Assembly (NCBI GenBank): GCA_902798915.1
Contig: CADBYM010000035.1
Location: 1-35,677, forward strand
Reading direction: 5' to 3'
DNA length: 35,677 bases
Source: an uncultured Coriobacteriaceae bacterium
Lineage (GTDB): Bacteria; Actinomycetota; Coriobacteriia; Coriobacteriales; Atopobiaceae
Part shown: piece after piece, positions 11,217 to 17,461 of the stretch
How the letters are laid out: every line of letters starts with the position of its first letter
Position numbering within the stretch: position 1 is the first letter of the stretch
Notes under the pieces: generated by a model
The model's input: only the letters and a program-made list of their open reading frames with translations
Told to the model about the DNA's origin: nothing
The model's database searches: none
Made by a program: the position numbers and the translations under genes

Positions 11217-11228
11217 CAGTAGTAGTAA
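11217..11228 (-). promoter_or_regulatory. DnaA-trio triplets
   Basis: Minus-strand TTA CTA CTA CTG lies 5-6 bases after the tandem DnaA-box pair and before the AT-rich segment. The 3-base periodicity and placement fit DnaA-trio elements, on which DnaA forms a filament on single-stranded DNA to open the origin. Confidence 0.55.
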
Positions 11229-11233
11229 CAAGG

Positions 11234-11410
11234 TGTGTTCAAATGTGGACAACATTGTATTTATGCAGGTAGACGTACGTATTATGCGTGTCTCTCCCTT
11301 AACGTGTTCTCGAGGTATTCGACTTTCTTCACTCAATCGAAAGACACTTTGAACACGCTTGGTGGGTTTGTGTTCTCTTCTCTACATGGCGTCGACGAGT
11401 TTTGAACACG
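11234..11410. repeat. Five GAACAC 9-mers in oriC
   Basis: Copies, written in the GAACAC orientation, are TTGAACACA (11234-11242, minus), GAGAACACG (11303-11311, minus), TTGAACACG (11349-11357, plus), GAGAACACA (11369-11377, minus) and TTGAACACG (11402-11410, plus). Each ends in CACA or CACG like a DnaA box but has AA where TC is expected. Five hits to one hexamer in about 180 bases is far above chance. They are probably origin-specific protein-binding sites, perhaps variant DnaA boxes. Confidence 0.6.
11244..11252 (-). promoter_or_regulatory. DnaA box
   Basis: TTGTCCACA on the minus strand, the form favoured in actinobacteria and one base from TTATCCACA. It is the best box in the dnaA-dnaN gap. 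Confidence 0.7.
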
Positions 11411-11448
11411 TCGTATTATCGGTCTGATACGCGTGGGGCATGAACGTG

Positions 11449-12912
11449 TTACTCCAAGATCTGGTCTCGAATGCGTGCAACGCGGTCCTGGAGGATACGG
11501 TCCTCCCGCATCCCCTCCTCGATGACGCCGATGCTGTGCTTGACGGTGGCGTGGGTGCGCCCGCCGAAGTGCTTGCCGATGTCTGCGAGGGTGTTGTCGG
11601 TGAGCTCGCGGGTGAGCCAGATGGCGATGTGGCGTGGCTCCATGAGCTCCTTGTTGCGCTTTGCCCCGACGAGTTGGGCGTGGTCGATGCCGTAGCTTCG
11701 CTCGACGGCCTCTTGGATTTTGTCCACCGTGACGCGCCTCTGTCCTGAGGGCCACTTCTGCTCGGCTGCGCTGACGACATCCTCCTCAGTGAGGTGTTGG
11801 CCTGCGGCCTCGCGTTGGTAGGCAAGCATCAGGCAGGACTGCACATATCCCTCGATGACGCGTATGTTGGTGCCGGCAAGCTCGGCCATGCGTCTCCTGA
11901 GGCCCTCGTCGATGTGGGCGTCGATGCCAGGTACATGCTGCTCGCGCGCGTCGGACCGCATCCGCTCGTAGAAGGCGTCTATGAGCTGCAGCTTGAGCTC
12001 GTAGTCCGGGACTTGGATCGAGACCGTCATGCCGGAGTCGAGCCTGCTCGTCACGCGCTCGTCGAAGCGTGACTGACCCATGCCCAGCTCCGAGGGGGTT
12101 CGGTCGGCCGCCAAGACGATTTGCTTGCCATGGCCAATGAGGTAGTTGAAGGTGTCGTAAAAGAATCCGATGGTTCCCGCCGCAGTGCTCATGAGCTGTA
12201 TGTCATCGATGATGAGCACGTCAATGGCGTGATAGTTAGCCGCCAAGGCCTCGGCAGCGCCAGTGCGGGCGTTCTTCATGGCCTTGGTGTAGTCATCGAT
12301 GAAGTCCGTCGCCACGCGGTAGGCGCAGAGGCGCTCGGGATCGTTTTGGGAGATGTAGTTCTGTATCGCGCGAAGTAGGTGCGTCTTGCCCAACCCGCTC
12401 TTGCCGTATATGAAGAGGGGGTTGTAGTTTCGGCTCCCGTTTGCGACCTGCTTTGCCGCGTCGAGTGCGAACTTGTTCTGAGGACCTTCCACGAACCGGT
12501 CGAACGTGAGCGTCGATCCCACGTCGGTGAGGTCCTCTACCAGCGGGTTCGGTGTCGGCATAGGCCGCGACTCGGGTTTGGGCACCACAGGTGGCGGCGG
12601 TGCGGGTGCGGGTGGCACCGTGGCGCGTTCGGCGCGCTGCCTTTTGGGTTCTGCGCGCTCGAGCACGACCACTACGTTCATCGGGGCGAAGGCGGCCTCC
12701 GTAGCCGCGTCGTCAAGGTCCCGCGCGATTCTGGCAAGCGTGCGTTGCACGAACCGTGAGGTGGTCCGCACGCGCAGCGACTCACCGTCTATGGAGGAGG
12801 CCTCGCAGCTCTTGAGCATGGCAGTGGTCGAGGCGGGTAGGTCGCTGGCCTCTAGGGCCGCGACGATGTCATCCCATAGTGCCTCGGCATCCGATTCATT
12901 TGTGGTATCCAT
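11449..12912 (-). CDS. dnaA: Chromosomal replication initiator DnaA
   Basis: A 487-residue initiator. The start at 12912 (MDTTNESDAEALW) has an AGGAG ribosome site 4 bases upstream; the in-frame ATG at 12975 lies beyond the promoter and is rejected. Domain I is about residues 1-75, followed by a Pro-rich linker (PPAPAPPPPVVPKP), the AAA+ domain with Walker A GKSGLGKT (170-177) and Walker B VLIIDDIQLM (from 232), and domain IV, the DNA-binding helices. The recognition signature reads GGRTHATVKHS (from 450) instead of the near-universal GGRDHTTVxH, with Thr for Asp and Ala for the first Thr. It is followed by the candidate oriC and dnaN. Confidence 0.97.
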   Translation of the reverse strand: MDTTNESDAEALWDDIVAALEASDLPASTTAMLKSCEASSIDGESLRVRTTSRFVQRTLARIARDLDDAATEAAFAPMNVVVVLERAEPKRQRAERATVPPAPAPPPPVVPKPESRPMPTPNPLVEDLTDVGSTLTFDRFVEGPQNKFALDAAKQVANGSRNYNPLFIYGKSGLGKTHLLRAIQNYISQNDPERLCAYRVATDFIDDYTKAMKNARTGAAEALAANYHAIDVLIIDDIQLMSTAAGTIGFFYDTFNYLIGHGKQIVLAADRTPSELGMGQSRFDERVTSRLDSGMTVSIQVPDYELKLQLIDAFYERMRSDAREQHVPGIDAHIDEGLRRRMAELAGTNIRVIEGYVQSCLMLAYQREAAGQHLTEEDVVSAAEQKWPSGQRRVTVDKIQEAVERSYGIDHAQLVGAKRNKELMEPRHIAIWLTRELTDNTLADIGKHFGGRTHATVKHSIGVIEEGMREDRILQDRVARIRDQILE

Positions 12913-12946
12913 CGGTCTCCTTGTCGAATCATGATGATTGGACAAC

Positions 12947-12963
12947 AGTATATGATGAAAACT
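12947..12963 (-). promoter_or_regulatory. dnaA -10 element and adjoining 12-mer
   Basis: Minus-strand TATACT (12952 to 12947) is a good -10 element about 35 bases before the dnaA ATG. Immediately upstream and overlapping it is AGTTTTCATCAT (12963 to 12952), which recurs exactly in front of the GHKL/winged-helix gene at 14222-14233. Confidence 0.5.
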
Positions 12964-12974
12964 ACGCTCGGGCA

Positions 12975-12983
12975 TGTGGAGAA
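12975..12983 (-). promoter_or_regulatory. DnaA-box-like site upstream of dnaA
   Basis: TTCTCCACA on the minus strand, one base from TTATCCACA, sits just upstream of the dnaA -10 region. It could mediate DnaA autorepression. It is a single degenerate site, so moderate confidence. Confidence 0.45.
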
Positions 12984-13031
12984 TGTAGAAAAGAGGCGAT
13001 ACGAGCGTGCGGGACGGTTGAATGCGGGCGG

Positions 13032-14126
13032 TCAGCGCTGCAGATAGGCCTGACCCATGGAGGTGAGACGACGCTTCTGGCCGTCCTTTCGTATGAGGCC
13101 CTGGTCTTCGAGCGCCTGCAGCTCGCGCGTCCAGGTCGGCTGTGACCCGCCCTCCGCACGTGCGAGGTCGGAGGGGCCGACGGTCTCGTGCGCGCGGAGG
13201 TAGCGGAGGACCGCCTCACCGCGATCCGAGACGTTTACCCAGGGGAATGCGTCCCCTCCGGACCCGGAGGCGCCCGTGCCGTCGGCGGATGCCGCCGGAC
13301 CCCAGGAGGGGAGTGGACCCTGCGGTGCGGGAGGTGCCGGCCAGCCCTGCTGCTGGGGGTACGGCTGCTGCCAAGCCTGCTGGGGCTGTTGCTGGGGCCA
13401 CCCTTGTTGCTGCGGCTGCTGCCAGCCCTGCTGCTGGGGGTATGGCTGCTGGGGGTACGGCTGCTGCCAAGCCTGCTGGGGCTGTTGCTGGGGCCACCCT
13501 TGTTGCTGCGGCTGCTGCCAGCCCTGCTGAGACATCTGTGATGGGTTCTGCTGGTATGATTGCCACGAAGGCTGTTGCGGTTGGGATGGGGGGAATGCGG
13601 GCGCCTGCGGCACGGCGGATGCGGATATCGTTACCACGGTGCCGCCTGCCATGTTGTCTTCGATCAGCAGCGAGCCGCCCTTGTCCGACATGTACTGCTG
13701 GACGTAGGGGAGTCCTGAGCCTACGCCACGGATGTAGCGGCGCATCTCCTCGGTGGCGGATGTCGTGCCGTATTGCAGCGCCCGGTCCTTTTGGCGGATG
13801 CCGGGCCCCTGGTCCGAAAATCGTATGGTGTTGCCGCGATCCAGGATCGAGACGGTCGGTTCTATGAAGTAAGCGTGAATGAGGTTTTCGACGATTTCGC
13901 GAATCACCATGAAGGGAATCATCCCTCCTTGCGCCTGGGCGAGCTGGGTGACCTGTAGGGTTATCTCCTCGAGGTAGGCACGCACGTCTTTAGGTGCCAC
14001 CTCGACGACGCGCGGCGCCGCGGCGGCGTCGTCATATACAGCGATGCGGGCGGGGTGGCGCGGCTCGAGCGGATTCTCCGCTGGCACCGGTCCGTTTTCG
14101 ACGAAGGGATAGAAGTCCTCTGCCAC
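13032..14126 (-). CDS. GHKL ATPase / Gln-Pro-Trp repeat / winged-helix protein
   Basis: A 364-residue protein that I cannot assign to a named family. Residues about 40-170 form a GHKL (histidine-kinase-like) ATP-binding domain: N-box REIVENLIHAYF (76-87), G1 box DQGPGI (105-110) and G2 box GVGSGL (134-139), all intact. There is no phospho-acceptor His domain, so it is not an ordinary kinase. Residues about 172-275 are low-complexity Gln/Pro/Trp/Tyr with a duplicated 32-residue unit. Residues about 296-364 are a winged-helix-like domain (RGEAVLRYLRAHETVGPSDL, then WTRELQALEDQGLIRKD). The start is GTG (14126) with a weak ribosome site. It lies upstream of dnaA on the same strand and diverges from rpmH, suggesting a nucleotide-responsive transcription or replication regulator. 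Confidence 0.75.
   Translation of the reverse strand: MAEDFYPFVENGPVPAENPLEPRHPARIAVYDDAAAAPRVVEVAPKDVRAYLEEITLQVTQLAQAQGGMIPFMVIREIVENLIHAYFIEPTVSILDRGNTIRFSDQGPGIRQKDRALQYGTTSATEEMRRYIRGVGSGLPYVQQYMSDKGGSLLIEDNMAGGTVVTISASAVPQAPAFPPSQPQQPSWQSYQQNPSQMSQQGWQQPQQQGWPQQQPQQAWQQPYPQQPYPQQQGWQQPQQQGWPQQQPQQAWQQPYPQQQGWPAPPAPQGPLPSWGPAASADGTGASGSGGDAFPWVNVSDRGEAVLRYLRAHETVGPSDLARAEGGSQPTWTRELQALEDQGLIRKDGQKRRLTSMGQAYLQR
13355..13534. repeat. 96-bp tandem duplication inside the GHKL/winged-helix gene
   Basis: GGGGGTACGGCTGCTGCC occurs at 13355 and again at 13451. About 80 bases after each start are identical, giving a 96-base period. It encodes a 32-residue Gln/Pro/Trp unit repeated nearly perfectly. 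The near identity implies recent duplication or ongoing repeat-number change that keeps the reading frame. Confidence 0.85.
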
Positions 14127-14163
14127 GAGCTACCCGAACCTTTCTACAAATCATGAACGTTGG

Positions 14164-14264
14164 AAGAAAACTTTCAAGACAATTCTCATGTGAAAGAAAG
14201 TTTTCAACATAAGTGAATAACATGATGAAAACTCGTGAATATTGCCTTGCGACAACGCGAAAAT
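14164..14264. repeat. Helically phased GAAAAC-type repeats
   Basis: Four GAAA-containing cores at about 14166, 14196, 14227 and 14259 recur every 30-32 bases. The first two share 12 of 14 bases (AAGAAAACTTTCAA and AAGAAAGTTTTCAA), and each nearly contains its own reverse complement. Likely a protein-binding array or phased bending tract upstream of the leftward GHKL/winged-helix gene. Confidence 0.45.
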
Positions 14265-14423
14265 TCTAGCACGAAGAGCGTACATAAAGGACTTGGTGGA
14301 ATATTTCTTGCATGTCGGGTGAAAGATGTCCGGGAGAGTTTGCTCTTCGCCATCCGCCCGCTCTTCGGCGCGCTTTGGTTGCGTTTTGGGAAGGTGGCGG
14401 TCACACATACATCACATCGGTTC

Positions 14424-14453
14424 TTGACAGACGCGCCACGGCTCCCCTACAAT
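14424..14453 (+). promoter_or_regulatory. rpmH promoter
   Basis: TTGACA (14424-14429), an 18-base spacer and TACAAT (14448-14453) form a near-consensus vegetative promoter about 65 bases upstream of rpmH, as expected for this highly expressed operon. Confidence 0.8.
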
Positions 14454-14517
14454 CGGGAAACTTGAGTCTAACCTGCTGGGATAGTGCCCAGTCCACGGCT
14501 TTGCAACAGGAGGAACA

Positions 14518-14658
14518 ATGAAGCGCACGTATCAGCCCAACAAAAGGAAGCGCGCGAAGACCCACGGCTTCCGCGCCCGCATGGCAACGAAGGGTGGCCG
14601 TCAGGTGCTGGCCCGCCGCCGCGCGAAGGGCCGCAAGCGCCTTACCGTCTCGGACTAG
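14518..14658 (+). CDS. rpmH: 50S ribosomal protein L34
   Basis: A 46-residue, very basic protein with the family signature [12 protein letters not shown], then [20 protein letters not shown] and the end [10 protein letters not shown]. It is a structural protein of the large ribosomal subunit. An AGGAGG ribosome site precedes the ATG. It is the first gene of the classic rpmH-rnpA-yidD-yidC-jag cluster and has a strong promoter at 14424-14453. Confidence 0.97.
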   Translation: MKRTYQPNKRKRAKTHGFRARMATKGGRQVLARRRAKGRKRLTVSD

Positions 14659-14666
14659 CCTCGCGC

Positions 14667-14987
14667 ATGGAGACCATCAAATCCAGAAGGGATTTTGAGC
14701 AGGTCTTCACCGCAGGGCGGCGCTACGGCAGCTCGCTCGTGCGGTTGTGCGTGTTGCGCGATCCGTCCGCAGGGGGAAGGGTCGCCTTTGTGGCGGCAAA
14801 GCGACTCGGCAACGCCGTGTTTCGCAACCGATGCAAGAGGGTGTTGAGAGAGGCGGCCCGCGCGTGCGAATTGCCACGCGCGGGTGCCGATGTCATTGTG
14901 TTTGCAACGCGTGCTACGCACGATGCGCATCCTGCATCTGTCGCAGCGGATCTGAGCAGACTCCTTGCTAAGGCGCATGCGCGATGA
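14667..14987 (+). CDS. rnpA: Ribonuclease P protein component
   Basis: A 106-residue basic protein that assists the RNase P RNA in trimming tRNA 5' leaders. The hallmark RNR motif is [18 protein letters not shown] in the second half, preceded by [10 protein letters not shown]. The start [14 protein letters not shown] at 14667 is the family start; the longer open frame to 14484 would read through rpmH. It begins 8 bases after rpmH, and its stop overlaps the yidD ATG. Confidence 0.96.
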   Translation: METIKSRRDFEQVFTAGRRYGSSLVRLCVLRDPSAGGRVAFVAAKRLGNAVFRNRCKRVLREAARACELPRAGADVIVFATRATHDAHPASVAADLSRLLAKAHAR

Positions 14988-15214
14988 GCGCTCCGAAGGG
15001 TGTCGCTGCGCGTTGTCTAACCTCGGCAATTCGGGGTTATCGCCACTATGTGTCTCCGCTGTTGCCCGACTCGTGCATATACAGCCCAACATGCTCACAG
15101 TATGCACTTGAGGCAATAGATAAGTATGGTGCTGCCCGAGGGAGCTGGCTTGCGTTTCGACGCATATTGAGATGCAATCCCCTCCATAAGGGTGGCTTCG
15201 ATCCTGTTCCATAG
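14984..15214 (+). CDS. yidD: Membrane protein insertion efficiency factor YidD
   Basis: A 76-residue protein containing the family core [31 protein letters not shown] with conserved Cys residues, then [17 protein letters not shown]. YidD is a small inner-leaflet membrane-associated protein that aids YidC-dependent insertion. It overlaps rnpA by four bases (ATGA), so it is translationally coupled, and yidC follows 25 bases later. Confidence 0.95.
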   Translation: MSAPKGVAARCLTSAIRGYRHYVSPLLPDSCIYSPTCSQYALEAIDKYGAARGSWLAFRRILRCNPLHKGGFDPVP

Positions 15215-15239
15215 ATAAGAAAGCGAAGGCGCTCATACC

Positions 15240-16013
15240 ATGTGGGAAGCATTTACCAACCTCATCACCCAGGTTCTCACCGCGATATATGGGTTCTGTG
15301 GTGACTGGGGACTCTCCATCATCATCCTCACGCTCATAGTGCGCCTGCTCATCATGCCGCTCATGACGCGCAGCACGCGCTCCTCCGCAAAGATGCAGGT
15401 GTTGCAGCCGAAATTGCAGGAGTTGCAAGAGCGCTATGCCGACGATCCCGAGCGTCTGCAGAAGGAGATGAGCAAGTTCTATGCCGAGAATGAATTCAAT
15501 CCTCTCGGTGGTTGCCTGCCGGTGCTCCTTCAGATGCCGATCTTCTTTGCGCTCTTTGGCGTCATTCGCAGCGTGGGCGATCTTTCGGGCGGAACCGCCT
15601 CGTTTTACAACATCGTGCCCGATTTGACCGTCGGGCCCAGCGCCGTCCTCGCGAGTTCCGGGTGGGCGGCTGCGGCCATCTACATTTTTCTTGACTTGCT
15701 GTTCGGCATTCTCACACTCGTGCCCATGATGCTCAACTCCGGAATGAACTCCGATCCGCAGCAGCAGAGCACCGCACGTACGATGGGCATCTTCATGGCC
15801 GTCTGGATGGTGTGGATCGGTTGGGGGCTTCCCTCTGGCGTGCTGCTCTACTACAATACCTCGGCGGTGTGGCAGCTTGCGCAGCAGCAGCTGGTAACCA
15901 AGCGCGTGATGAATCAGGCAAAGGCCGAGGCCGAGGCCGAGCTGCAAAACAAGCCCGTTGAGATTGACGTGGTGCGTCGCGACCGCAAGAAGCGCCCCCA
16001 CAAAAAAGGCTAG
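15240..16013 (+). CDS. yidC: Membrane protein insertase YidC/OxaI
   Basis: A 257-residue insertase of the short Gram-positive type, without the large periplasmic domain of Gram-negative YidC. The first transmembrane helix (GLSIIILTLIVRLLIMPLMTRS) holds the conserved positively charged Arg of the hydrophilic groove. It is followed by a cytoplasmic coiled-coil hairpin (KMQVLQPKLQELQERYADD), the re-entrant LPVLLQMPIFFALFGVIR, and further helices ending GLPSGVLLYYNTSAVWQLAQQ. The basic tail RRDRKKRPHKKG may touch the ribosome. No signal-peptidase II lipobox is evident. It sits between yidD and jag. Confidence 0.95.
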   Translation: MWEAFTNLITQVLTAIYGFCGDWGLSIIILTLIVRLLIMPLMTRSTRSSAKMQVLQPKLQELQERYADDPERLQKEMSKFYAENEFNPLGGCLPVLLQMPIFFALFGVIRSVGDLSGGTASFYNIVPDLTVGPSAVLASSGWAAAAIYIFLDLLFGILTLVPMMLNSGMNSDPQQQSTARTMGIFMAVWMVWIGWGLPSGVLLYYNTSAVWQLAQQQLVTKRVMNQAKAEAEAELQNKPVEIDVVRRDRKKRPHKKG

Positions 16014-16035
16014 GACACAAGAAGGACGAAGGGAC

Positions 16036-16061
16036 GGGCATGGCACTTTGGTGTCATGCCC
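16036..16061 (+). terminator. Stem-loop between yidC and jag
   Basis: GGGCATGGCAC (16036-16046) pairs with GTGTCATGCCC (16051-16061), with one G-T pair. Only TT follows, so it is more likely a partial terminator or mRNA-stability hairpin than a full stop, in keeping with jag being in the same operon. Confidence 0.45.
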
Positions 16062-16088
16062 TTAAGCATAGAAATGGAGGTACCTCAT

Positions 16089-16661
16089 ATGGCGGACGAA
16101 ATGGCGCCCAATTTCGAGGCTGCCACACCGGAAGTGGAGGACCGTTACGCTGAGATGCGCGAGCGCTTCGCGCAGGGCGAGGAGCTTACGGACGAGGATG
16201 TGGATACCATCGCTGACGTTGCCGTGGTTTACCTGCGCAACGTGCTCTCCTTCTTTGGGGAGACCAGTGTGACCATCGACGAGTACGAAGGTGATGACGG
16301 CGAGCTCATCCTCGACGTGACGGGCGGCGACTTGGCGGTGCTCATCGGGCGTCACGGACGCACGCTTGATGCTCTGCAGATGGTCATATCGTCCCTGATG
16401 AGCTCGTCGCTTCGCTTCCACTATCCCGTTGTGGTGGATGTGGAGGGATACAAGATGCGCCGTAAGGACAAGCTGCGCAGCCTTGCCCTCTCTGCCGCGG
16501 CACGCGCGAAGCGTCAGCACACCAAGGTAACACTTCCACCCATGAATGCGTATGAGAGGCGTCTTGTGCATCTGGCGCTCGTGGGTGACGATGCGGTCAC
16601 TACCCATTCGGAAGGAGAGGACCCCGCGCGCCGCGTGGTGGTCACCGCTCTTCGTGGGTAG
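16089..16661 (+). CDS. jag: Jag/KhpB RNA-binding protein (KH and R3H domains)
   Basis: A 190-residue protein. After an acidic N-terminal segment, the KH domain (about 60-120) shows the GxxG loop in VLIGRHGRTLDALQ. The R3H domain (about 125-190) has the Arg-x3-His pattern in YERRLVHLAL. Jag (SpoIIIJ-associated, KhpB) binds RNA, often with KhpA, and is linked to cell division and elongation in Gram-positives. The start at 16089 was chosen for the GGAGG ribosome site 8 bases upstream; the longer frame from 16056 covers that site and an upstream hairpin. Confidence 0.93.
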   Translation: MADEMAPNFEAATPEVEDRYAEMRERFAQGEELTDEDVDTIADVAVVYLRNVLSFFGETSVTIDEYEGDDGELILDVTGGDLAVLIGRHGRTLDALQMVISSLMSSSLRFHYPVVVDVEGYKMRRKDKLRSLALSAAARAKRQHTKVTLPPMNAYERRLVHLALVGDDAVTTHSEGEDPARRVVVTALRG

Positions 16662-17340
16662 TGTACGGAGGCTTGCGACGCGGGAACAGTGGGAGACGTT
16701 GCGGCGGCACCTCGAGTTAGTCATCGAGCGGAACCGCACGGTGAACCTGACCCGCATCACAAGCTGGGACGAGGCCGTGTGCCTCCACATAGTCGACTCT
16801 CTGCTCCTGCAGGATGCCTTTGCCCAGGCGCCTGCGGGAGCTTTTGTGGACGTGGGCACCGGCGCCGGTTATCCCGGTATACCGCTTGCCATCGTAACCG
16901 ATCGGCCAGCGACCCTCGTCGATTCGGTGGGCAAGAAGGCCGCCGCAGTGAGGGACTTCGTCCGCGAGCTAGGTATGGAAGAACAGATTCGGGTGGAGTC
17001 GAGTCGTATCGAGGAGCTCGCACGACGGGAGCGCGGACGCTACGCCATCGTGACTGCCAGGGCCGTGGCCCAAGCAGGCGTTATCGTGGAATATGCTGCG
17101 CCGCTCTTATGTCGTGGTGGGCGTCTTGTCTTGGCCAAGGCGCGTCCCACTGATGAAGAGATTCGAGTGGCAGACCGCGTGGCCACATTATGCGGAATGC
17201 ATCGTGTTTCACGTGAAACCTATGAGCTGCCGGCCAATATGGGTCATCGCGAGGTTATCTCGTATGAGCGCGTGGGCAATCCGCGTATCAAGTTGCCGCG
17301 TGCGACGGGCATGGCGCAACATCATCCTCTGGGAATCTGA
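16654..17340 (+). CDS. rsmG: 16S rRNA (guanine527-N7) methyltransferase RsmG
   Basis: A 228-residue Rossmann-fold methyltransferase that modifies G527 of 16S rRNA. The family N-terminus appears as ERNRTVNLTRIT, the SAM-binding loop is FVDVGTGAGYPGIPLAI, the next strand is ATLVDSVGKKAAAVRDF, and a later conserved stretch is YAIVTARAVAQ. No ATG fits; GTG 16654, overlapping the jag end by 8 bases, is the most plausible start, though no clear ribosome site is seen. The coding sequence contains a near-perfect parS site at 17205-17220. Confidence 0.92.
   Translation: MGSVRRLATREQWETLRRHLELVIERNRTVNLTRITSWDEAVCLHIVDSLLLQDAFAQAPAGAFVDVGTGAGYPGIPLAIVTDRPATLVDSVGKKAAAVRDFVRELGMEEQIRVESSRIEELARRERGRYAIVTARAVAQAGVIVEYAAPLLCRGGRLVLAKARPTDEEIRVADRVATLCGMHRVSRETYELPANMGHREVISYERVGNPRIKLPRATGMAQHHPLGI
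17205..17220. promoter_or_regulatory. parS site within rsmG
   Basis: TGTTTCACGTGAAACC matches the ParB-binding consensus TGTTTCACGTGAAACA at 15 of 16 positions. It lies inside rsmG, about 6 kb from the candidate origin and just before parA-parB. ParB loads here and spreads to form the partition complex. Confidence 0.92.
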
Positions 17341-17426
17341 GCACCATTGAGCACCGTTGCAATCGAGGCTAGGTCAACAGAATCTTCTGGTTACATCTGT
17401 CCCACGTTGGGCGTATCCTATGGTTC

Positions 17427-17442
17427 CGTTTCACGTGGAACC
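17427..17442. promoter_or_regulatory. Second parS-like site in the parA leader
   Basis: CGTTTCACGTGGAACC matches the parS consensus at 13 of 16 positions and is embedded in a larger GGTTCC/GGAACC inverted repeat. It lies 20 bases before the parA ATG, so ParB bound here could both seed segregation and repress parAB. Confidence 0.75.
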
Positions 17443-17461
17443 ATTTGCGAAAGGAGCGTGC

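Larger units (their letters stand above)
11178..11448. other. Probable oriC in the dnaA-dnaN gap
   Basis: A 271-base non-coding region flanked by dnaA and dnaN, the commonest site of bacterial oriC. Read on the minus strand toward dnaN it shows a DnaA box TTGTCCACA (11252 to 11244), an adjacent TTGAACACA 9-mer, a short ACC spacer, then the triplets TTA CTA CTA CTG (11228 to 11217), then an AT-rich stretch (11180-11216). This order matches the box, DnaA-trio and unwinding-element plan of the Bacillus basal unwinding system. Four more GAACAC-containing 9-mers lie toward dnaA. Transcription of flanking genes diverges around this area, consistent with an origin. Confidence 0.8.
14127..14517. promoter_or_regulatory. 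AT-rich divergent control region between GHKL/wHTH gene and rpmH
   Basis: A 391-base stretch without a gene. The left 150 bases are strongly AT-rich compared with neighbours. They contain AAGAAAACTTTCAA (14164-14177) and AAGAAAGTTTTCAA (14194-14207), plus related GAAAAC and GAAAAT cores near 14227 and 14259, spaced 30, 31 and 32 bases, about three helical turns. ATGATGAAAACT (14222-14233) matches a 12-mer in the dnaA promoter. The right part carries the rpmH promoter. The AT-rich block could also contribute to origin function. Confidence 0.55.

Noticed and set aside
12913..12975. Longer dnaA start at 12975
   Set aside because: It would cover the -10 element and the 12-mer; the ATG at 12912 has an AGGAG site and the usual DnaA N-terminus.
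13355..13534. Tandem repeat as a mobile-element insertion
   Set aside because: The duplication is in frame within a low-complexity coding region, with no terminal inverted repeats or transposase.
14484..14666. Longer rnpA frame starting before rpmH
   Set aside because: It reads through rpmH in another frame; RnpA proteins begin at the ATG at 14667.
16546..16653. Upstream extension of rsmG to 16546
   Set aside because: It lies wholly within jag in another frame and has no methyltransferase similarity.
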